Below, piece after piece: positions 32,075 through 34,453 of a stretch of DNA of 34,453 bases (the first letter of the stretch is position 1; every line of letters begins with the position of its first letter). Source of the stretch: Microbispora sp. ZYX-F-249 (GTDB lineage: Bacteria; Actinomycetota; Actinomycetes; Streptosporangiales; Streptosporangiaceae); contig NZ_JBDJAW010000061.1 of the NCBI RefSeq assembly GCF_039649665.1, forward strand, positions 1-34,453. The letters are read 5' to 3'. The translations under genes and the position numbers were made by a program. The notes beneath the pieces were generated by a model. It had not been told where the DNA came from. It saw only the letters and a list, made by a program, of their open reading frames with translations, and ran no database searches.

Positions 32075-32896
32075 CTACCGGTAGGTGATGGCGGACGACG
32101 AGTAGACGCAGTTGACGCCGTCGGCGCCGCTGCCGATCCTGGTGGGCTCGCCGCTGGTCACGCCCCTGTACTTGTCGCAGATGACGACCTTCCTGCTCGG
32201 GTCGTTGACGATCGTGATCTGTGAGAACCGCGCCGTGTCGCCGTAGTTGGTGTTGATGCCGGCCAGGACCTTGCCGGGTGTGGTCGCGGTGACGTTCTGG
32301 ATGACGACGTTGCGCTTGTACTGGGTCGAGCAGTTGCCGCAGGAGCGGTACAGCTTGCCGAAGTTCTGCACCTGGAAGTTCTTGATGACCATGGTGCCGG
32401 GGCCGTTGTGCTGGAAGACCTTGTCGCTGGCCGCCTTGGCACCGCCGCCGTCGATGGTCATCGTCTGCGACGACGAGGTCCCCTTGAAGGTGGCCGCGTC
32501 CTCGCCGACGTCCTCCCACCACACGTTCTGCAGCGTGCAGGTGCCCATGCAGTGGACTCCGTCGGCCGCGGGCGAGCCGATGACGACGTTCTTCAGCACC
32601 GCGCCGTTGGCCAGTTTGAAGACGGGGGGCTGGCTTTCGCTCTGGCTGCCGCTGCCCAGGGCGCCGGTGCCGTAGTAGCGCTTCATCCCTCCGTCGAGGG
32701 TGCCCGAGACGTTGATGGTGGCGCCGACCGCCTGCTGACCGGTGGGGGACGGCCAGGCGGCCAGGCGCAGGGCGACCGCCGGGGCCGCACCCGGGGCGGT
32801 GCCCGCGGACGCGCTGCCGGCCGGAGTCGCCGCGAGAACCATCCCGGCCGCCGAGGCGGCGAACAACGCGGTGCGGAATCGTGCGGATGTGCTCAT
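32075..32896 (-). CDS. Secreted pectate lyase, polysaccharide lyase family 3
   Basis: A 273-aa enzyme with a signal peptide (1 to about 31, GSASA) and a single PL3 parallel beta-helix domain. Family motifs are ADGVHCMGTCTLQNVWWEDVGEDAAT (in two parts, ADGVHCMGTCTLQNV and WWEDVGEDAAT), GGGAKAASDKVFQHNG, and FGKLYRSCGNCSTQYKR. It cleaves de-esterified polygalacturonate by beta-elimination, with calcium in characterised members. ATG 32896 follows GGAG. Its promoter appears to lie at 33121-33149 with a GAAAsTTTC-like site upstream, leaving a leader of about 220 bases. It is first in a probable operon with the GH27-CBM2 gene. Confidence 0.92.
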   Translation of the reverse strand: MSTSARFRTALFAASAAGMVLAATPAGSASAGTAPGAAPAVALRLAAWPSPTGQQAVGATINVSGTLDGGMKRYYGTGALGSGSQSESQPPVFKLANGAVLKNVVIGSPAADGVHCMGTCTLQNVWWEDVGEDAATFKGTSSSQTMTIDGGGAKAASDKVFQHNGPGTMVIKNFQVQNFGKLYRSCGNCSTQYKRNVVIQNVTATTPGKVLAGINTNYGDTARFSQITIVNDPSRKVVICDKYRGVTSGEPTRIGSGADGVNCVYSSSAITYR

Positions 32897-33075
32897 TCAC
32901 ACTCCATGGGGAGATACGGCGACTACGCCGCCGCATGAGGTGATGCCGGTCGTGGGGAGCTCAGGCCGGTCGGCGCTCCATCGGCGTTCACGAGAGCGAC
33001 TGGAAGCCGGACCGGGCGGAATCGCGGCCCGATCCGGTTGCGAATGCGACTCTCACGGCGTCACCACCGTGAACC

Positions 33076-33103
33076 CCTGCCGCGCACCACCGACCCCGGC
33101 AGG
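33076..33103 (-). other. Leader hairpin of the pectate lyase mRNA
   Basis: CCTGCCG (33076-33082) and CGGCAGG (33097-33103) form a 7-bp stem with a 14-base loop, near the predicted 5' end of the pectate lyase transcript. Function unknown. Confidence 0.35.
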
Positions 33104-33120
33104 AGGCCGCTTCGGCACTC

Positions 33121-33169
33121 AGTGTGGAAACGGTGACGGAACCTGTCAAGGGAATCTCGAATAAGTTTC
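33121..33169 (-). promoter_or_regulatory. Pectate lyase promoter with upstream GAAAsTTTC-like site
   Basis: On the minus strand: GAAACTTAT (33169-33161, 7 of 9 matches to GAAACTTTC), 11 bases, TTGACA (33149-33144), 17 bases, CACACT (33126-33121), then GAG. This reproduces the GH127 promoter layout: same motif, same 11-base gap, same -35, same -10 and same GAG; only the spacer differs (17 against 18). Confidence 0.55.
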
Positions 33170-33224
33170 GAGGAGGCGCAGGGGACATTTTCCTCTGGCC
33201 TGTGCCGGTGAGCGACATGACCAG

Positions 33225-33235
33225 TGAAAGTTTCT
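33225..33235. promoter_or_regulatory. GAAAsTTTC operator (PL3/GH54 region)
   Basis: TGAAAGTTTCT, one end-base different from the 17132 site; the nine-base core GAAAGTTTC is perfect. No promoter-like -35 follows it on either strand at the 11-base distance. Confidence 0.65.
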
Positions 33236-33309
33236 CCACTGCCATTCCAGACCGTCTTCTCCGCCTGCGGCTCGCCGATTGCGCGCAGAACGTTACGACG
33301 AAAATGTCG

Positions 33310-33320
33310 TGAAACTTTCA
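33310..33320. promoter_or_regulatory. GAAAsTTTC operator (toward GH54)
   Basis: TGAAACTTTCA, a perfect palindrome. Eleven bases downstream on the plus strand is TTCGTG (33331), a poor -35, where GH127 and PL3 have TTGACA. A small inverted repeat ACGAC/GTCGT (33295-33310) abuts it on the left. Confidence 0.7.
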
Positions 33321-33502
33321 CACGCCCCGCTTCGTGATCGACCGGGACCCGGCCCTGATGGGCGCAGGTAGGACAGGCCCCGGCGGATCGAGAGCCGGCG
33401 CGAAACAGCCCTCGACCTTGACGAGCCTCCCTCGCGTCGTATTTGCTCCGCCGCACCACCACACACGCTCCGATAGAGAAGGACCGATCCCTGCACGCGA
33501 AT

Positions 33503-33516
33503 TGTTAGCGCTAACA
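33503..33516. promoter_or_regulatory. LacI-type operator upstream of GH54
   Basis: TGTTAGCGCTAACA, a perfect 14-bp palindrome with central CG, 95 bp upstream of the GH54 ATG. It is the best copy of the motif also seen at 25453 and 25975. Confidence 0.7.
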
Positions 33517-33610
33517 GCAGTATTCACCACCTCTGCCGGCTCACGGACTCCGAGCCGCCCGTGTTGCCGCTGACCACTTGGAGACGTGAAACGAACCCCC
33601 GGGAGTAAGG

Positions 33611-34453
33611 ATGAAGGTCCCTCGCCTGCGGCTCTGGCTCGCCACCGGGCTCGTCGCCGTGACCGGCGCGGTCGGTGCGCTGACGGCGCCCGCCGCGCAC
33701 GCGGCCACAGGCTGCCGCGTGGACTACTCGGTCACGAACCAGTGGCCGGGTGGCTTCGGCGCGAACGTGAGCATCACCAACCTCGGTGACCCGATCAACG
33801 GGTGGCGGCTGAGCTGGTCGTTCTCCGCGGGGCAGACGATCACGCAACTGTGGAACGGCTCCATGACCCAATCGGGCGCACAGGTCACCGTCGCCGACGC
33901 CGGCTACAACGGGGCACTGGCCACCGGCGCGAGCACATCCTTCGGCTTCAACGGCGCCTCAAGCGGCGCCAACCCGGTGCCGGCGAGCTTCACGCTCAAC
34001 GGCACGGCCTGCACCGGTGGCGTCAACGCTTCGCCCAGCTCGCCCGCGAGCCCGTCTGTGAGCCCTTCGGCCGGCCCGTCATCCCCGGGGACATCGAGCA
34101 AGCCCTGTGACCTCTACGCCGCCGGTGGCACGCCCTGCGTGGCCGCGCACAGCACGACGCGGGCGCTCTATCGCTCCTACACCGGCAACCTGTACCAGGT
34201 CAGGCGTTCGTCCGACAACGCGACCCGGAACATCGCCGTCCTGGCCGCGGGCGGCGTCGCCAACGCCGCCGCGCAGGACTCCTTCTGCGCCGGCACCACC
34301 TGTGTCATCACGGTCGTGTACGACCAGTCCGGGCGGGGCAACGACCTGTGGTACCAGGGACCCGGCGGGGCCGGCGGCAGGGACACCCCCGCGACCGCGA
34401 CGTCCGAGTCGCTGACGGTCGGCGGCAGCAAGGCCTACTCGCTCTACATCAAG
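33611..34453 (+). CDS. Secreted GH54 alpha-L-arabinofuranosidase with CBM2 (partial, cut at the window end)
   Basis: The frame is open from ATG 33611 (GGGAG five bases upstream) to the last base, 281 codons so far. Signal peptide 1 to about 35 (APAAHA), CBM2 (about 36-137, GCRVDYSVTNQWPGGFG to GTAC), Ser/Pro linker (about 140-163), then the start of a GH54 catalytic domain: PCDLYAAGGTPCVAAHSTTR, ALYRSYTGNLYQVRRSSDN, AAQDSFCAGTTCVITVVYDQ and SGRGNDL. Paired cysteines match the disulfides of the AbfB family. The nucleophile and acid/base lie beyond the window. It should release L-arabinofuranose from arabinan, arabinoxylan or arabinogalactan outside the cell. Both operator types lie upstream. 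Confidence 0.9.
   Translation, partial: MKVPRLRLWLATGLVAVTGAVGALTAPAAHAATGCRVDYSVTNQWPGGFGANVSITNLGDPINGWRLSWSFSAGQTITQLWNGSMTQSGAQVTVADAGYNGALATGASTSFGFNGASSGANPVPASFTLNGTACTGGVNASPSSPASPSVSPSAGPSSPGTSSKPCDLYAAGGTPCVAAHSTTRALYRSYTGNLYQVRRSSDNATRNIAVLAAGGVANAAAQDSFCAGTTCVITVVYDQSGRGNDLWYQGPGGAGGRDTPATATSESLTVGGSKAYSLYIK

Larger units (their letters stand above)
32897..33610. other. 714-bp divergent regulatory region PL3 / GH54
   Basis: No gene is supported; a 62-codon frame at 33124-33312 lacks coding character. It contains the pectate lyase promoter (33121-33149), a leader hairpin (33076-33103), GAAAsTTTC-type sites at 33161, 33225 and 33310, and a LacI-type palindrome at 33503. A possible GH54 promoter is TTGACG (33418-33423) with TATTTG 16 bases on, which is weak. 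Confidence 0.65.

Noticed and set aside
33124..33312. A 62-codon plus-strand frame between PL3 and GH54
   Set aside because: It covers the putative PL3 promoter and two operator sites, has no ribosome site and no coding bias.
33418..33445. TTGACG-N16-TATTTG as the GH54 promoter
   Set aside because: Only partial -10 match; noted in the region entry but not called as a feature.

Overview
The window is very GC-rich with strong G/C third-position bias, many GTG starts, GGAGG-type ribosome sites and tight ATGA/GTGA gene overlaps. Together with an ECF41 sigma factor, a DUF574-type methyltransferase, a ROK regulator and several secreted CBM2 enzymes with Ser-Pro linkers, this points to a filamentous actinobacterium. 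Streptosporangiales or Streptomycetales would fit, but I cannot settle the genus. I see no rRNA, tRNA, transposase or CRISPR array.

Region 1 (1-7398, + strand) is a compact five-gene operon: a ureohydrolase (agmatinase/arginase fold), a dimethylformamidase large-subunit-like protein, a Cupin_3 protein, an APC permease and a large CehA/McbA-like metallohydrolase. Four of the five genes touch or overlap a neighbour. It looks like an uptake-and-hydrolysis module for an organic nitrogen compound, but I recognise no described pathway with this set. Two perfect inverted repeats lie upstream of it.

Region 2 (7399-14770) holds an SDR and ECF41 sigma-factor pair (- strand). Divergent from it is a + strand operon with an MHS-family carrier, an acyl-CoA ligase, a VanA-like Rieske oxygenase, an unrecognised 73-aa protein and a VanB-like reductase. 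This is probably aromatic-acid uptake, CoA activation and oxygenation or O-demethylation.

Region 3 (14771-34453) is a plant-cell-wall polysaccharide locus. Secreted enzymes are a GH5 cellulase with CBM2, a GH44 glucanase/xyloglucanase with CBM2, a GH27 with CBM13, a GH127-type beta-L-arabinofuranosidase with two ricin-type trefoils, a GH27 with CBM2, a PL3 pectate lyase and a GH54 alpha-L-arabinofuranosidase with CBM2 (cut by the window end). Regulators are a ROK repressor-like protein, a LacI-type sensor lacking its DNA-binding domain, and a FadR-type GntR protein. A GNAT/NADAR pair and a DUF574 methyltransferase are interspersed.

The most notable signal in region 3 is regulatory. A GAAAsTTTC palindrome recurs in four intergenic regions beside the hydrolase genes. 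In the GH127 and PL3 promoters it lies exactly 11 bp upstream of a TTGACA -35 element, and both have the same CACACT -10. A second, LacI-type palindrome (TGTTAGCGCTAACA and variants) is found only upstream of the GH27-CBM13, GH127 and GH54 genes, enzymes expected to act on arabinose- or galactose-containing glycans. This suggests two overlapping regulons.
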